A DNA stretch of 64,000 bases from Sarocladium kiliense (lineage: Eukaryota > Ascomycota > Sordariomycetes > Hypocreales > Sarocladiaceae), in contig JAUZTG010000017.1 of NCBI GenBank assembly GCA_030734395.1, positions 620,001 to 684,000 on the forward strand, given 5' to 3'. The notes under the pieces are model-generated. The model was not told the DNA's origin. It was given only the letters and a program-made list of their open reading frames with translations, and made no database searches. Below, piece by piece: positions 1-11,696 of the stretch. The position numbers and the translations under genes are program-made. Numbering within the stretch: the stretch's first letter is position 1; every line of letters begins with the position of its first letter.

Positions 1-297
1 TCACACTTGCTGCCAACTTTCTTATGACAGCCATCACTCACTCGCTTGCTGTGTGGCTTCCCACCAGCAGCCACTTCTCGACCGGGCGGTGTCATTGAAA
101 GCGCTAGTCCAGCAGGCAAGAAAACACCACTGTGATAGACGAGCAGAACCTCGGGTCCAAGCCCACGATGCCTTATTCGCTCGTTGTTAGAAGCCCGCAT
201 GACGCCCACTCATGCACCTCATTCCGACAACCACGTCCCGTTTCTGCATTTCACACTGCAGCGCTGTCGCATTTGCTGCGCTTTTCGGCATGATAAC

Positions 298-1416
298 TTA
301 CTTCACACTTGCTGCGTGTCCGCGCCAGCGACGCGACCAGCATTGCAGGCGACATGCATGCCCTTTAGCACGCATCCTACTGATCGTCCCTTCATACCAT
401 TCCTCATTCGCGCTGTAGCCGGGCGCAACCGCGTGAGCCCATGGCATCCATGGTGCCTGTTTGCTTGGATTCAGGGCTGTCTGATGTGGTGTCACAGGTG
501 ATTGGTCCACAATGGTCTGAAAAGTGAGGCGATCGCCAACTAAGACCCCTGTTCCTAGTCTGCGGACACTCTCCCACCAGGCCCACACCGTTGTCAGCGA
601 CAGATCAGCTTCAACCTCTTTTTGTGGGATCATCGTGGGGTTATCCATGCGATCACTACGGTCACTAGGACGAACAGGCTTTGTTGAATGCAGAACACAA
701 TCCGGGCCTGTCTCTGAAATCAATCCTGGCTGCGAGTCATCTTGGTACATTTGCTCCGCTATGCACGGCGTGGATGGGTTTGGAGGCTGCGATTCGCTCC
801 CACTGTTTGTTAAAGCCATGGTGCCAACGGCGGGGCTCCTCAATATGGTCTGCGCACGAGACCAGACGGAGATGAGCGGAAAATATACGGATGGAGTCCC
901 AAGTCGATTTCGATCTAACCCCGATCCCTCAGATCCAAAAAGAGGACCCCAAACGACGACAGGCAATGATGGCGAATATGCAAAACACGATTGGGCATCA
1001 AGTTCCGAGCTTGGACTCTCTCCCAAGAGCCGACATATTGTGCTCACCGAAGAAAGAGGGGCTCTGATACGGTTGCAGTCCATCGTGACACGGGGTGGGC
1101 GCAGCTGCTGTAGTCCTCTCTTCTTGGTTTGGTTGATAGAAGGCGGCCGAGATGTCGGTGTGACAGCCTGGACTACTACCTAGACACATCCGTCCTAATC
1201 TCCCTCGGCATCATTGGCCCAAGGTTCACTGCCTCACAGTATGACTGTGGGTGTCGTCGGTGCATTAACAGAACTTGTCCGTTTCGGAGCTGCAGCAGCG
1301 TGAGTTGGCGTAATCAAGGCTAGCGTGGTGGAGGTGTAGCTTCCCAGCATGGCACTGCTCGAACGTGCCAATGCCGCCTTCACTGCTTGAGGGATCAGAG
1401 ACAAGAGGCGGGCCAT
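298..1416 (-). CDS. Possible unrecognised multi-exon gene
   Basis: On the minus strand an ATG at 1416 opens a 60-codon reading frame (starts MARLLSLIPQ). A GTGAGG donor near 1238 and a TAG acceptor near 1170 could join it to a frame containing PGCHTDISAAFYQPNQEE. A further open frame of 261 codons covers 1083-298 and includes MALTNSGSESQPPNPS. None of these pieces matches a family I recognise, and the plus strand is also open over 524-1183. The composition (many Ser, Pro and Thr) could be a small lineage-specific protein or chance. The exon structure is a guess. Transcript evidence would decide it. Confidence 0.18.
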
Positions 1417-1626
1417 TTAACATCGTACGATGGGCATCTGATGGCCGCTGTTACCGGGATTCTATCACTGTGTGGGAGCTGCATCCGTCACCAGACAGGC
1501 CAAGAAATTGATCACTCTCGGGTAGCACCAAGGAGACGAGACTTGGTCTGAACTTTGTGAGCCTGCAAATGCAAAAGCCCAAATGTCCCACGTCATCCGT
1601 ACGAAAGTTTGGCAGAGCCGGATGTG

Positions 1627-1700
1627 GTACCCATCGTATCTACCTTAAGTACGGAGTACTTTCCTTGGCCTGGGTACCCAAGGTAAGGTAGGTATGGTAC
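1627..1700. repeat. Nested inverted repeat with a TACTCCGTAC-type core
   Basis: Three sets of arms are nested. GTACC at 1627-1631 pairs with GGTAC at 1696-1700. CTACCTTA at 1640-1647 pairs with TAAGGTAG at 1684-1691. AGTAC at 1648-1652 pairs with GTACT at 1656-1660 around GGA. The core AGTACGGAGTACT contains the TACTCCGTA word that recurs singly elsewhere in the window. It could be a small miniature element, a protein-binding site or a cruciform. No target-site duplication was identified. Confidence 0.4.
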
Positions 1701-2324
1701 TGTAGAGAGTCATGCTCCATATGAAAAGACGGCTTCTCTCGATAGAGCAGCGGAGTGCCTTGGAATCCCTATGATCGAATGCCATTTGCAAAGTTTGATC
1801 GTGGTCAGGCATCAAGACATCGTGTATATGAACCTAGCTCTTTGCAGCAATTCCCTTCGCGACGCTGTCGGATTTGTGATTTCACGGAGATATAATGATT
1901 GAGGTGCTGTGATTCTGTGCCTATTACTACTATCAAACCATACATCATCCGTCTCAAGTGAGTCATAATACCACTTAACAACACGGATGTCAATTCAAGC
2001 CAGCTTTTCCGGTGCCAACAGCATCGGATAGGGGAGCTCAATTGTTTCATTTCATAAGTAGAGAAAACTAGAAAACCGATGCGCGCGAAGTGTCAGAGGT
2101 GAGGTGTTATGGCGGGGACGTTCCGTCCCTGCAGGGTAGGCTGACCCATTTTGCCGGTTTGGGAATCATGACACTCTGACCTCTAACGTTGTCTCCAACG
2201 GCTCATTCGTCCCCCATATTATCGTACTCCTGACTTCGTAACGAACATCGAATCCCATCACCATCACCCCACGAACTGCTGTGCAAGCTTTCATGCGAGC
2301 TTACAACGCACACCTCGCGCCACG

Positions 2325-3926
2325 ATGCGCCGGTTAAATCTTGTCCTGCTCGCGTCCTTGCGACTCTGTGGTGCTCGTTCGGACGGCTCCAGCATCCACT
2401 CCGACCTCCTTGCCTTTCCCCAGGTTTGTTGTACACGTATTCCCAACCTGACGGGTGCACTATGCTGATCCTACGATTCATAGTACGAAGTCATCTTCTC
2501 GGAAGATCCCATCTCTGAGAAAGATGCCGAGCTTCTGCTGGAGAACCGAGCAGCCCATCCGACCTACTCCGCCGACTTCGCCCAGCCCACAGGCGCTGAC
2601 GACAATGGCGCATCCGACTCCTCCGCAGAGGAACAATACCCTCACACTTACGAACTCATGAATATGTCACAACACAGATATCTCTGCTCAATACCCATAA
2701 TTCATCCATCCGCACCCGAGAACGAGACGGCAAATGAACTTGCCAGAGCAGCTGAGGCAAGGGAACAGTCTCGTGCAGCCGCTCATGGCTGGAACCTCCT
2801 GTCAGAGCTTGAGGAAACATGCCTCTATTTTGGCTCAGGATGGTGGACTTACAGCTTTTGCAACAATCGCGAGATTGTTCAGTACCACGCTCTCCCCGCG
2901 CCGCCCTCGGCCGACAAACCCCCGAAGCGCGATCCTCGCACGGCCGCCTTTACACTTGGTCGTGAGCCTGCCATTCCCGCACAACACAGACAACGGGCTA
3001 GTGTCGATGGAGGCGCGGAAAGTGAAGCCGCGAAGCCTCTACCGGCGGAACTGCAGATCACTGGCGACCACCAACGGTACCTGGTACAGAAGCTCGAGCG
3101 AGGCGATGTCTGTGACTTGACCGGACGAGAACGAACGATCGAGGTGCAGTACCAGTGCAAGCTGGGATTGCCGCACGACAAGATTGGATACATCAAGGAG
3201 GTGACGATTTGCGCCTATCTGATGGTGATCTACACCCCACGACTGTGTAATGATGTCGCATTCTTGCCAAGGGAGGAGCCGCGAGCAAACCCCATAAATT
3301 GCCAGCTCGTCGTCCACGACGTCAATGCTGCGAAACCTGCACTGTTGGATGCTACGATTCCGAATACACAAGATCGCAAGACCGAGACAGGAGACGCTAC
3401 GGAGGGTGAGGAAGTGGATGCGAGTGCGAAGCAAGAGGAGCCTATCAACATAGGCGGAATACTTGTTGGAGCTCGCAATGTCCTTTCGGCGGGCGACGAG
3501 GCTGGCAAGCCACCTACGAAGCTGAACCCCCCATCGAGCTACTTCCCCGCGGCCAAGAAGGGCAAGAAGACAACCGCAGTGGTAGCCCGTGGCGCAAGTA
3601 CAGAGGACGGTGGCAAAGTTGAAGTGTTATCTAAGGCAGAGATAGAGGAGCTTGGTCTTAGCTTCGAGGTAATCGAGGAGATGAGGGAGCAGCTGGAAAA
3701 ACTCTCTGCGGGTAAAGGATGGAAGCTGGAGGTTGTGCAGGAAGAAGGAGGTGAGAGGGAGTTGAGGGGATGGATATATGGATTGGATGGAGAGGAGGAG
3801 GGAGAGAAAGGCGATGACTGGTACGATAAGGATCAGTATGATGACGATGAGAAGATCCCTGCTGAAGGAGGCGGCGGCGGTAGTGGTGATGAAGGAAGTG
3901 AGGAGAAGTTCAAAGACGAGCTGTAG
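2325..3926 (+). CDS. yos9: Yos9/OS-9-like ER-associated degradation lectin
   Basis: Predicted ER-lumen lectin that recognises trimmed N-glycans on misfolded glycoproteins and passes them to the Hrd1 ubiquitin ligase (family knowledge). Two exons, 2325-2423 and 2484-3926, with a 60-bp intron containing a CTGAT branch point; 513 residues. The start at 2325 gives a short hydrophobic signal peptide (MRRLNLVLLASLRL). An MRH (mannose-6-phosphate receptor homology) domain runs from about residue 140 to 300; ETCLYFGSGWWTYSFC, beginning near residue 144, carries the WW pair and first cysteines of that domain, followed by QYH. The C-terminus is acidic, Gly-rich, and ends in KDEL, a canonical ER retrieval signal. 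The nearest upstream ATG, at 2293, terminates after 14 codons. Length, domain order and tail all agree with the family. Confidence 0.9.
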
Positions 3927-5982
3927 AAGTGTTAGCGTTGATGGGTGGTTTGATTGTTTCAATAGCATGTTTGTATGAATGTGATGCTTTACATCTGAGA
4001 CTATAGGGTACGGTCTCTTGACTTGCAGCTACGAGTATCTATGTCATGGAGTCTCGAGTTCGGAAAGGATCATGGCCACATGGATAAGCAGCTGGACTGA
4101 GCAGCCGATGGTAAGGAGATAAGGTCAGGGTCCATGTCAGGCTTGAAACATTTCTTGTCAGCACCCGAAGCGGGGGTTCAGGCCATGAGTCTGGTAGCGA
4201 AGCGAGGGTGGTGGCCGGGGAGGAAAGGGTGCAGACACGCGGTAATGCCATGTCTCGTGAGTGCTGAGCGATCGAGGGTCTCTGTCTAATTGATTGATTG
4301 CGATCCTCCTCTGTGCAGCTTATAAACCGGATTGCCTCTCGTTGCCATGTCGTTGTTGTTGTTGACTTTTCTTTCCCATTGTTTTGTTAGACCATTGGAT
4401 GATGTCAGCCGATGTATTGACGAGCGAAGGAATGTGGGCGAGACTATCACGATAATGGGCCACCCACACTTCCATGACATAGATTGTGACGGGTCACAGC
4501 TGAAGACATGCTCCATCCAGTGACAAAAGAGTGACTGGCATTGTCCAGCACCATCAACGGCTTCCCGTGTGCCTGGCCCCTGTCGATTGGCCACACACTC
4601 TGCAGACACTACCGTACCGTGCCCTCATATCCCACCTGTGATAACGTCCAGGGTATGCAGCAATTAACGAGCCCAAAATATTACTTTTCCAACAGATGGC
4701 GCGTCTTCGGAGAATGAATGGTAAGGCAAGGTGCCTCGGTGAGTTGAGTAAGGGGGGAAAAAGCAGCGCGCCCCGTTTCATTCCCCTGTCCGGACCGTCC
4801 CATTGGACTCGCACTAAGGCAGCCGAGCCACTGCCCCTTGCAGCCTGTGATTCGCTAGCCGTCGCCCAACTGCCACTGAAGATGCCTTGAAAGGCGTTAG
4901 CGTCGCGGCCGGCGTCAGGGGTCATGCCGGGTCCCGCTGACTCCGCTGTGGGCGGTGCTGAGGTGGTGGCTGGGAGCACAATCTGTCTCCCTTACCTTAC
5001 TTGACAGGACAGAGTGCAGCCCCAGGGGTGATAGCACGGAGAAAACGTCTTCATCAGGTGCCAATGGCGGCCATTAATGGTTCGGGTGCCTTTAATTGAG
5101 GCCCGTGGCAGTTGGCTCCAGTGGCCTGGGCAGCTCAATTAAGTTCCCTGTCGCCCGTGTGTGTGGGGTGCAGTGCCGGTGCCCAATTGACAGGAGAGAC
5201 AGACGCTCAATTCTTTTCTATTCTGTCATTCTCCATTCCTCCCTCCTCAACTCACTCCTCTTCTCTTGTTCCTGGGTCCTCCTTGTTTGCTTTCACCTGC
5301 TGCCGCGTGTGTCGTCACTTCCTTTCATCCCTTGCTTGCTTGCATTCCAACTACTCTTTATTCTTCTGTTGACCTGTACCTTTCTACTCTTCACTGAACC
5401 CGTGACCTCACTGCCTTCGACACTGTCCCCCTCGACACACCGGCCTTCGATCCCGAGCCACGCTTCAATTACTCAAAAAGCGTCCATTCCGTCTTCCATT
5501 TCCCCCTGCAGGAAGCCGGCCCCGTTCTCCAGAGACATCCTGCGGCGTGTTGCTTCGTCCAAGCTAGTGGGCTGACTGAGACAGCTGCAGAAGCAAAGCC
5601 ACTCGACTGCGCACTCCCTACGGTTGCAAACCTCGCGTGGCTCGATCCCTTCTTTTCTTCGTCACTCTCTTTATTCGCAGTTCGAATCGAAGTGCATCGA
5701 GGGCTGTATATCGCGGCGACAGCCTCACTTGGACGCATTGACCGGCAGCATGGTCGACGCATGGACCACTCCTCACAGTGATTGATCTCGGCCCTCCTTT
5801 CGGTGACGACACGCGACAGCTGCGCGCGTGCTCGAGCTTAGAAACATACCTCCATTCATGTCCTGAGCTCTGCGTCTGCCATCGGCTCCATACAGGGGTC
5901 ATCCCGACTCGCTGACTATCCTCCATTTGAGCTTCCCCCGCCCACAAACCTATCCGACACTTTGCTACTTCTTCCTACAAAC
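3927..5982. other. Intergenic region; long leader/promoter of the CM1 gene
   Basis: Two kilobases between two plus-strand genes. Short open frames exist on both strands (for example minus 4979-4554) but resemble no family. From about 5210 to 5480 the plus strand is strongly pyrimidine-rich (runs of TCTTCTC, CTTTC, TTGCTTGC). This is typical of promoters and 5' leaders in filamentous fungi and fits a long leader for the gene starting at 5983. Confidence 0.5.
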
Positions 5983-8192
5983 ATGGACGCAACAACTGCC
6001 CAATACCGGGAAAAGTCCCGTCCACCATATCCTCGAACCGCCTCTCGATCCTCCACGAGTACGAGCAACACTCGCGCTACAAACCAGACACACAACAGCG
6101 GCGGTTCTTCATCGCCGCAGCTGACACACTCTCATCCAACCCACCGATATCACCATAACGGCTGTGCCAAACCAAACGCGACCTCTCCAACCTTGACGAC
6201 CCGACCTACACCACAACTCTCTCGCGAAGCAAGCTCCGAGTCAAACAGGCCTTCAGTCATGTCCTCCTTTTTGCAGGAAAAGTTACAGAAGGAGCGTCAA
6301 GTGGAGCTCAATAAGACCTGCATGCCCTCCCCTTCATCAAAGAGCGGTAGCATGAGCGCATCAATGGACCTCGGTCGTGCAACAAATTCGCCTTTCAAAG
6401 ATTCTAGCACGAACAGACCACAGTCTAGTAGCGGTGACTCTGGCAGTGGGAAGAAAGGCCATGGCGTCAAGGAGATGGAGCAGGTCATCTCCAGCCTTCA
6501 CAAACAGAACTTCGACTTGAAGCTGGAACTGTATCATCGACGGGAGCGACAGACGGGACTGGAGGATCGAGTCGAAGCTCTCGAGGCAGATAAGGCTCAG
6601 GTCGAACAGATGAACGACAAGTTGATGGAGGAACTTGAGAAGAGGGACAAGGCGGTGGAAGAGGCTGTTGCGATGATTGTCACACTGGAGGCAAAGATCG
6701 ATCTGCTGGCACGAGAGCGTAGGATGGTTCAGCAGATCGAGGCAGAGGGCATGTTCCGATCACCAGACTTCGGATCAGGCTTTCAACCTCTAGGCCATTC
6801 TCAAGATGCAGAGAGGCTACATCCCGACGACGACGCAAGAGGCCTCACCCGCATGCCGAGCTTTCTGTCTGACCGCACCGAAAACACGGAGAACCTGCGG
6901 AATGTCTACCTGCATGGCCGGTCCAGCATCATGAGCCTACCTCGTGTCTCTGAGCCGCTGGAGGGTCTGGCTAGCCCAAGCCTGAGTGTACTGAGCGAAA
7001 GCTCCTTCGTCAGTGTCTACGGCCAGAAAGGACAGGATAGGACCGCTACCCTTGACCTGACCGAGCCACTGTCGTTGGATGGCGGTGCCAGTAAGTCTGG
7101 AACGTCGATGGATGCTCAACGGCCAAGTACTGCGACCGGCAGGTCTGGTTCAACCAAGAAGTCACCATCGGCATCTTCTTCACGAACAAACGTCAATGGA
7201 CAGTACCACTCGATCTCAGATGTCGTCGGGCAGAGCTCACCGCTGCAGCGGTTGGAGAAGATGGACCCAAACTACGCGAGGAGGCCACAAAGCTCTGGTC
7301 GGGACATGGGCACAATGAACTCATCGCGGACCAATAAATCGCCTGCACGACGAAAGACCCGAGAGGAGAAGAGGGAAGGTCTGAGGAGGGTGATAACTGA
7401 TACTCCAGGGGGTGTTCGACTGCAAGAGCATGCACTTCCGCCCACGCCTGATACGATGTCCACATCGACACTTCGGAGGTTCAGAACCTCGAATGACACT
7501 CTTGAGGTTGAAGATAGAAATGAAATGCCGCTGCAGCCGGCCTTGACGGAAAAGCTACCCGAGCCGCGTGCGGGTGTACCCCTGCAAACCACTGCCCCGG
7601 CTGTGCCCAAGGTACTCGATCTGAGCGTTAACAGTTACCCGGACCACGTTGCAGCCATTCGACGACCTCGATCTGCGGATGAGACGACAGTCTCGCAGCA
7701 CCGGAGGGGCAATGACTGGGGCTTCGACAGTGACGACGATGATGGTCAATCCTTCCGGTCAAGCCTTGACATCTGGATGCGTCAAGGGGGATCCAAGCAA
7801 GAGGTTGATGGCCGAGCTTCACCTGATTTGTTCGGGTTCCCAACAACCGCATCTAGGGGTGCATGGGCTATGGATGCCATGTTCGGGCCTGGAAGCGCAT
7901 ATGCGGGTGGCGCTCAGATCATGGGCAGTGGTCAGGCGATGGACGAGTTGTTCTCGGCTCAAGGAAAACCAGAGAATCAAGGACCTCCGCCTCCTGGACG
8001 GAGATCAAGCTATCACGCACGGACAGGGTCCTCGTCAGCTACGCCTACGATGACATCCCAGACAACGTCGCAGGTGCCGAAACAAAGGTCACCGCAGCGG
8101 AAGGCACCGAGGCAGCATACAAGAGGAGCTAGCGTCGATGCCAGGACGAGGTCTGTCTCAGCTGCACAGTTTTCGGCTGCACCACCGCCTCC

Positions 8193-8223
<31 letters not shown>

Positions 8224-8715
8224 TCGCAAGACAAACGGGGACACTATCCTCCGTTGTCAGGTGCGGGAGGAGCTCGCGCTGGCCTCAACAGACTCTTCAG
8301 ACGGTCACTGGGCGGAGCTGCAGATGCAGGTCTACCACCACGGTCGCCGTCTGCACCAATCGAAGCGAGAGCGGACGGGGGCTCGTTGCCGCCACCGCCA
8401 TCGCAACAAAAGTCGACAATGGGTACCCTATCCTGGGTTCACCGCAGCGGAGTAGCTGACGACGAAAGATCAGGCGCCACGCCACCACCGATCATGCGCA
8501 ACCCTCGTCACCAAAGAGCTGAAAGCGCCGTAGCGGTCGAGAAAGATCTACAGGAACCTTCGACGCCGATCGCGCCGGCGGTGTACCCGCAGCCGATGGA
8601 GGTAGCACCGCCTTTGAGCCCAGCGGGAGGACCGCAGCAGCAGCAGCAAGGTGGGAGAAGAAAGTGGCTTCAGGGCTTTGGGAGGTCGAGTAGCTTGAGG
8701 AACAGAACCGGCTAG
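5983..8715 (+). CDS. CM1 (Cnn_1N) domain microtubule-organising-centre protein
   Basis: Single-exon gene, 910 residues from the ATG at 5983 (CAAACATGG context; there is no in-frame ATG just upstream). After a Ser/Thr/Pro-rich N-terminus and an SSFLQEKLQKER motif near residue 95, residues about 160-200 hold MEQVISSLHKQNFDLKLELY. This is the centrosomin motif 1 that recruits and activates gamma-tubulin complexes in Spc110/Pcp1/Mto1/ApsB-type proteins. A coiled coil follows to about residue 255. The remainder is low complexity, with a run of nine glutamines at 739-747 (CAG repeats) and a second Gln run near the C-terminus. The role is probably at the spindle pole body or septal/cytoplasmic microtubule-organising centres. 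Which of the fungal CM1 paralogues it is cannot be told by eye. Confidence 0.8.
8197..8223 (+). repeat. CAG triplet run encoding polyglutamine
   Basis: Eight CAG codons followed by CAA, in frame within the CM1-domain gene, encode nine glutamines. It is a candidate length-polymorphic microsatellite. A shorter CAG run (8635-8649) lies near the 3' end of the same gene. Confidence 0.85.
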
Positions 8716-9101
8716 GGTTTGTGTATTGTTTGAAGAGAAGGCTTTGAGAACGGAGGGGTGTATCATCAGTATTGTGCAATATTTCATCGCAGGGAAGCGA
8801 TGCTTTGTCCTGAAGCCTACTGGGAAAGGGGAGACAGCACTTGGGATTCTTTTGGAACGCGAGAGCGTTGGATTTAGGGTGTTTGGCGTATGACTACCTC
8901 TAGACTGCCTGAATCACTTCTGGATTATTTGGGACTACCTTTCTTATCGCGGCGTCTTTACCCTTGATCGTGCGGTGTGCTTTCCGACTCCTTGAGTTAC
9001 AGCCATGTCTTCGTTGCGCAACTCACCAGCAGCAGCTTCCTCATTTCTCACGCATAGTCCCCTCATAACACTCTCTCTCCCGTCTTCCCAAGTCAAATTC
9101 T
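8716..9101. other. 3' flank between convergent genes
   Basis: 386 bases between the stop of the CM1 gene and the stop of the minus-strand double-psi beta-barrel pseudogene. It holds only the presumed 3' untranslated regions; no clear gene or repeat was seen. Confidence 0.5.
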
Positions 9102-9434
9102 TCATGCCCACTCCCAACTCCCCCGCGCTCTTCCCACCCTCAAATCCCCCACCACGATCTTAAACATCCTCGGACTCAGATCTAGATCCCACTCCGCACA
9201 GCCCGCGCAGCGATCGACGACTTTGACTCTGGCTGTGCCCTTTGGGCCGGTGACTTTGATCCAGCGGCCGCAGGAGGAGGTGCGGTCGTAGAGGGAGGCG
9301 GAGATGGCGACTTGGGGGTCGGTATCGGTGTTTGTGTGGCCGCAGGCGCCGAGGGCGGGGTGGAATTAGGTTAGGGAGGAGGAGTGGGCTGTGATGAGGG
9401 GGAGGGAGAGGAAGATGGGGAGGATGGAGAGCAT
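9102..9434 (-). pseudogene. Secreted double-psi beta-barrel (RlpA/expansin-like) gene with an in-frame stop
   Basis: Read from the ATG at 9434 there is a good signal peptide (MLSILPIFLSLPLITAHSSS), then a TAA at codon 23 (9366-9368). In the same frame a DPBB domain follows: FHPALGACG, TDTDPQVAIS, CGRWIKVTGPKGTARVKV, VDRCAGCAEWDLDLSP, ending with TGA at 9102-9104. The spacing of GACG...CGR...DRCAGC...DLDLSP is that of small fungal secreted DPBB proteins (barwin/expansin-like). Total span is 111 codons. Splicing cannot easily remove the stop, since no GT donor lies between the signal peptide and the domain. Codon 23 normally holds an aromatic or polar residue. TAA could come from TAC/TAT or, by a C-to-T change, from CAA. 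Explanations: a recent pseudogene, a sequencing error, or readthrough. Confidence 0.72.
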
Positions 9435-10147
9435 TGTTGGTCTTTGGCTGCTGGAATAAAATGGTAATGTCGATTGGAGGCAAGTGAAATAGTGAACTGA
9501 TTGGGGGATTGAGTTTGGGTGCATGTGCTAAAGGGATCTTTTGTACTTGAAGTGAGAGACCTCTGGCTTGGTTGGTGACATGAAACTGCATCGCTCAAGG
9601 TCGACTTGAATCTGGAAGATTGGATTCACTGATTGGAGACTACGCTTGAGTTCGGCATGACATCCGGAAGGGATGACATGAAACAGGCCGGATTGGACAT
9701 CGCCGACGCTCGAGTTAAGTGAGTCATGCGCCAGTGATAGAAATACCATGGGAATCGAAGATCTGACTTTGTCTCACTGATGAAGGAACATTTAATAAAA
9801 TTCGATGAGATGTGGTGGCAAACCTTTGAGTCAAAGGAAGGTGAGCATCTTGGTGCGCTGACTGCTGGACTTGAAGGATAATGAGGTTCGAAACAAAAGA
9901 AAAACTCCGGATTGCATGGTCCTGCAGCGTGAGTTAGACGTACAAGTCAAGACCAACGTTGGTTTATGCGAGTCAAGATCTTTTAATTGACAGCTTCGAC
10001 CATCGAGCCACCGGTCTCTGGAGCTATGGCTAGTCAGACATGGTACTTTTACACCCTGCTTCAGATACTTGACATACAGCGTACCATGAAGGATATCAAG
10101 TGCAAAGATATGACATGATTTGTCTAAAGCATGCTGGAATGGGTGTC
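9435..10147. other. Intergenic region
   Basis: About 700 bases between the start of the DPBB pseudogene and the stop of the aldehyde dehydrogenase gene, both on the minus strand. It would hold the former promoter of the DPBB gene and the 3' untranslated region of the dehydrogenase. No recognisable gene was seen. Confidence 0.5.
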
Positions 10148-11696
10148 CTAGTCGAAAAGCGCGCCACCCAGCCGAATACGAACTGACTTGACCTGTGTAT
10201 AGTTGCTGAGAGCATACTTCCCCAGTTCCCGACCAATCCCTGACTCCTTGAACCCGCCAAACGGCACCTGCGTGCTAATCATGTTATAGTTGTTCACCCA
10301 AACGGTGCCAGCCTTGAGGGCATTCGCGACGCGGATGGCAGTCCCGAGGTTCGTTGTGTGCACAGCCGCAGCAAGACCATAGGTCGTCTCGTTGCTGGCC
10401 TTGATGACTTCCTCCTCCGTCTCGAACTTGCAGATCGCGGCTACGGGGCCGAAAATCTCCTCCTGCATGATCTTCATATCCTCACGGACGTTCGTGAATA
10501 TGGTTGGCTGCACGAAATATCCCTCGCTGCCATGGCGTTCGCCGCCTAGCTCGATTGTAGCACCGTCTTCTTTGCCGGACTGGATGTAGCCCATGATTCG
10601 ATCGAATTGAGCGCTGCTGATCTGCGGACCTTGAGAAGTCTCCGCATTGAAGGGATCTCCGAGACTGATGTTGGCGGTCCGGGCCTTGAATGCCTCGACA
10701 AACTTGTCGTATATGCCCGATTGAACATAGATTCTGGACCCGGCACAGCAAACTTGGCCGTGGTTGAAGAAGATGCCAAACTTCACCCATGAGACGGTAT
10801 CCTCTAGATCGGCATCGTTGAACACAATGTTCGGTGACTTTCCGCCAAGCTCAAGGGTGAGCTTCTTGAGATTGGACTTGGAAGCAGCCTGCAGGATGGT
10901 TCGGCCAACAGATGTCGAACCAGTGAATGCCACCTTATCGACATCCCTATGAGCTGCGATGGCGGCGCCCGCAGTCTTACCAAAGCCGGAGATGATGTTG
11001 ACGACACCTGCTGGTATGCCTGCCTTCTCCACAAGGGTGGCGGCATACAAGCCAGAGAGAGGGGTTTGCTCTGCCGTCTTTAAGACAACAGTATTGCCAG
11101 CGGCGAGTGCAGGTCCGACTTTCCACGCCCAGGAGACAAGAGGGAAGTTCCAGGGAATGATTTGCCCGCAGACGCCCACAGGCTCGTGTCTTGTGTAATT
11201 GAAAGTCTCTGGGTCTGTGTCGATGGTCTTCCCGTGGATCTTATCTGCCCAACCGCCGTAGTATCGCAGACAGCTGGAGGCCATAGGAATATCGCCCCCC
11301 TTGGCCATCGCGAAGGACTTTCCATTGTCCAAAGCTTCGATAGCAGCGAGGGTCTCCGCGTGTTCGTCGAACAGGTCGGCAAGCTTTGTTAACATTTGGC
11401 CTCGTGCGGAAGGGGTTGTCTTGGCCCAGACGCCCTCGAATGCTCTCCGAGCAGCCTTGACAGCAATATCGACATCTGGGACAGTTGTCAGCAGGTTTAG
11501 TACCATATCGAATAGGAGGATCAGAATCACCTGCTTCGCTGGCTTCGTGGACCGACACGATAGGCTTCTCGGTGGTCGGGCTAATGGTCTCAAAAGTCCT
11601 GCCTTCTACTCCCTTCACCCACTTTCCGTCGATGTATAAGCCTAGAGGTTGCTCGTACGTGACGACAGGAGTCACGATGGTTTGATGTAAAGACAT
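10148..11696 (-). CDS. Aldehyde dehydrogenase, probably betaine-aldehyde dehydrogenase
   Basis: NAD(P)-dependent oxidation of an aldehyde to its acid. Two exons, 11696-11531 and 11475-10148, split by a 55-bp intron; 497 residues, the usual length for the ALDH1/2 class. The start at 11696 gives MSLHQTIVTPVVTYEQPLGL, and the intron joins EASEA to DVDIAVKAARRAFEG. Visible motifs: the cofactor-site PWNFPL, the Glu general base in LELGGKSP, the catalytic Cys in NHGQVCCAGSR (around residue 300), EEIFGPV and PFGGFKESGIGRE. It is divergently transcribed from a choline-oxidase-like gene with a choline/amino-acid permease beyond it. That context makes betaine aldehyde the likeliest substrate (inference). 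Sequence alone would equally allow a general acetaldehyde/aliphatic aldehyde dehydrogenase. Confidence 0.9.

Larger units (their letters stand above)
1..2324. other. Left-end region with no firmly supported gene
   Basis: About 2.3 kb precede the Yos9-like gene. Both strands are open over 300-1180, which is more than expected from noncoding DNA, but neither reading resembles a known family (see the separate low-confidence entry). Around 1627-1700 lies a nested inverted repeat. The last 250 bases before 2325 are the likely promoter and leader of the Yos9-like gene. No tRNA and no transposon ends were seen. Confidence 0.5.
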
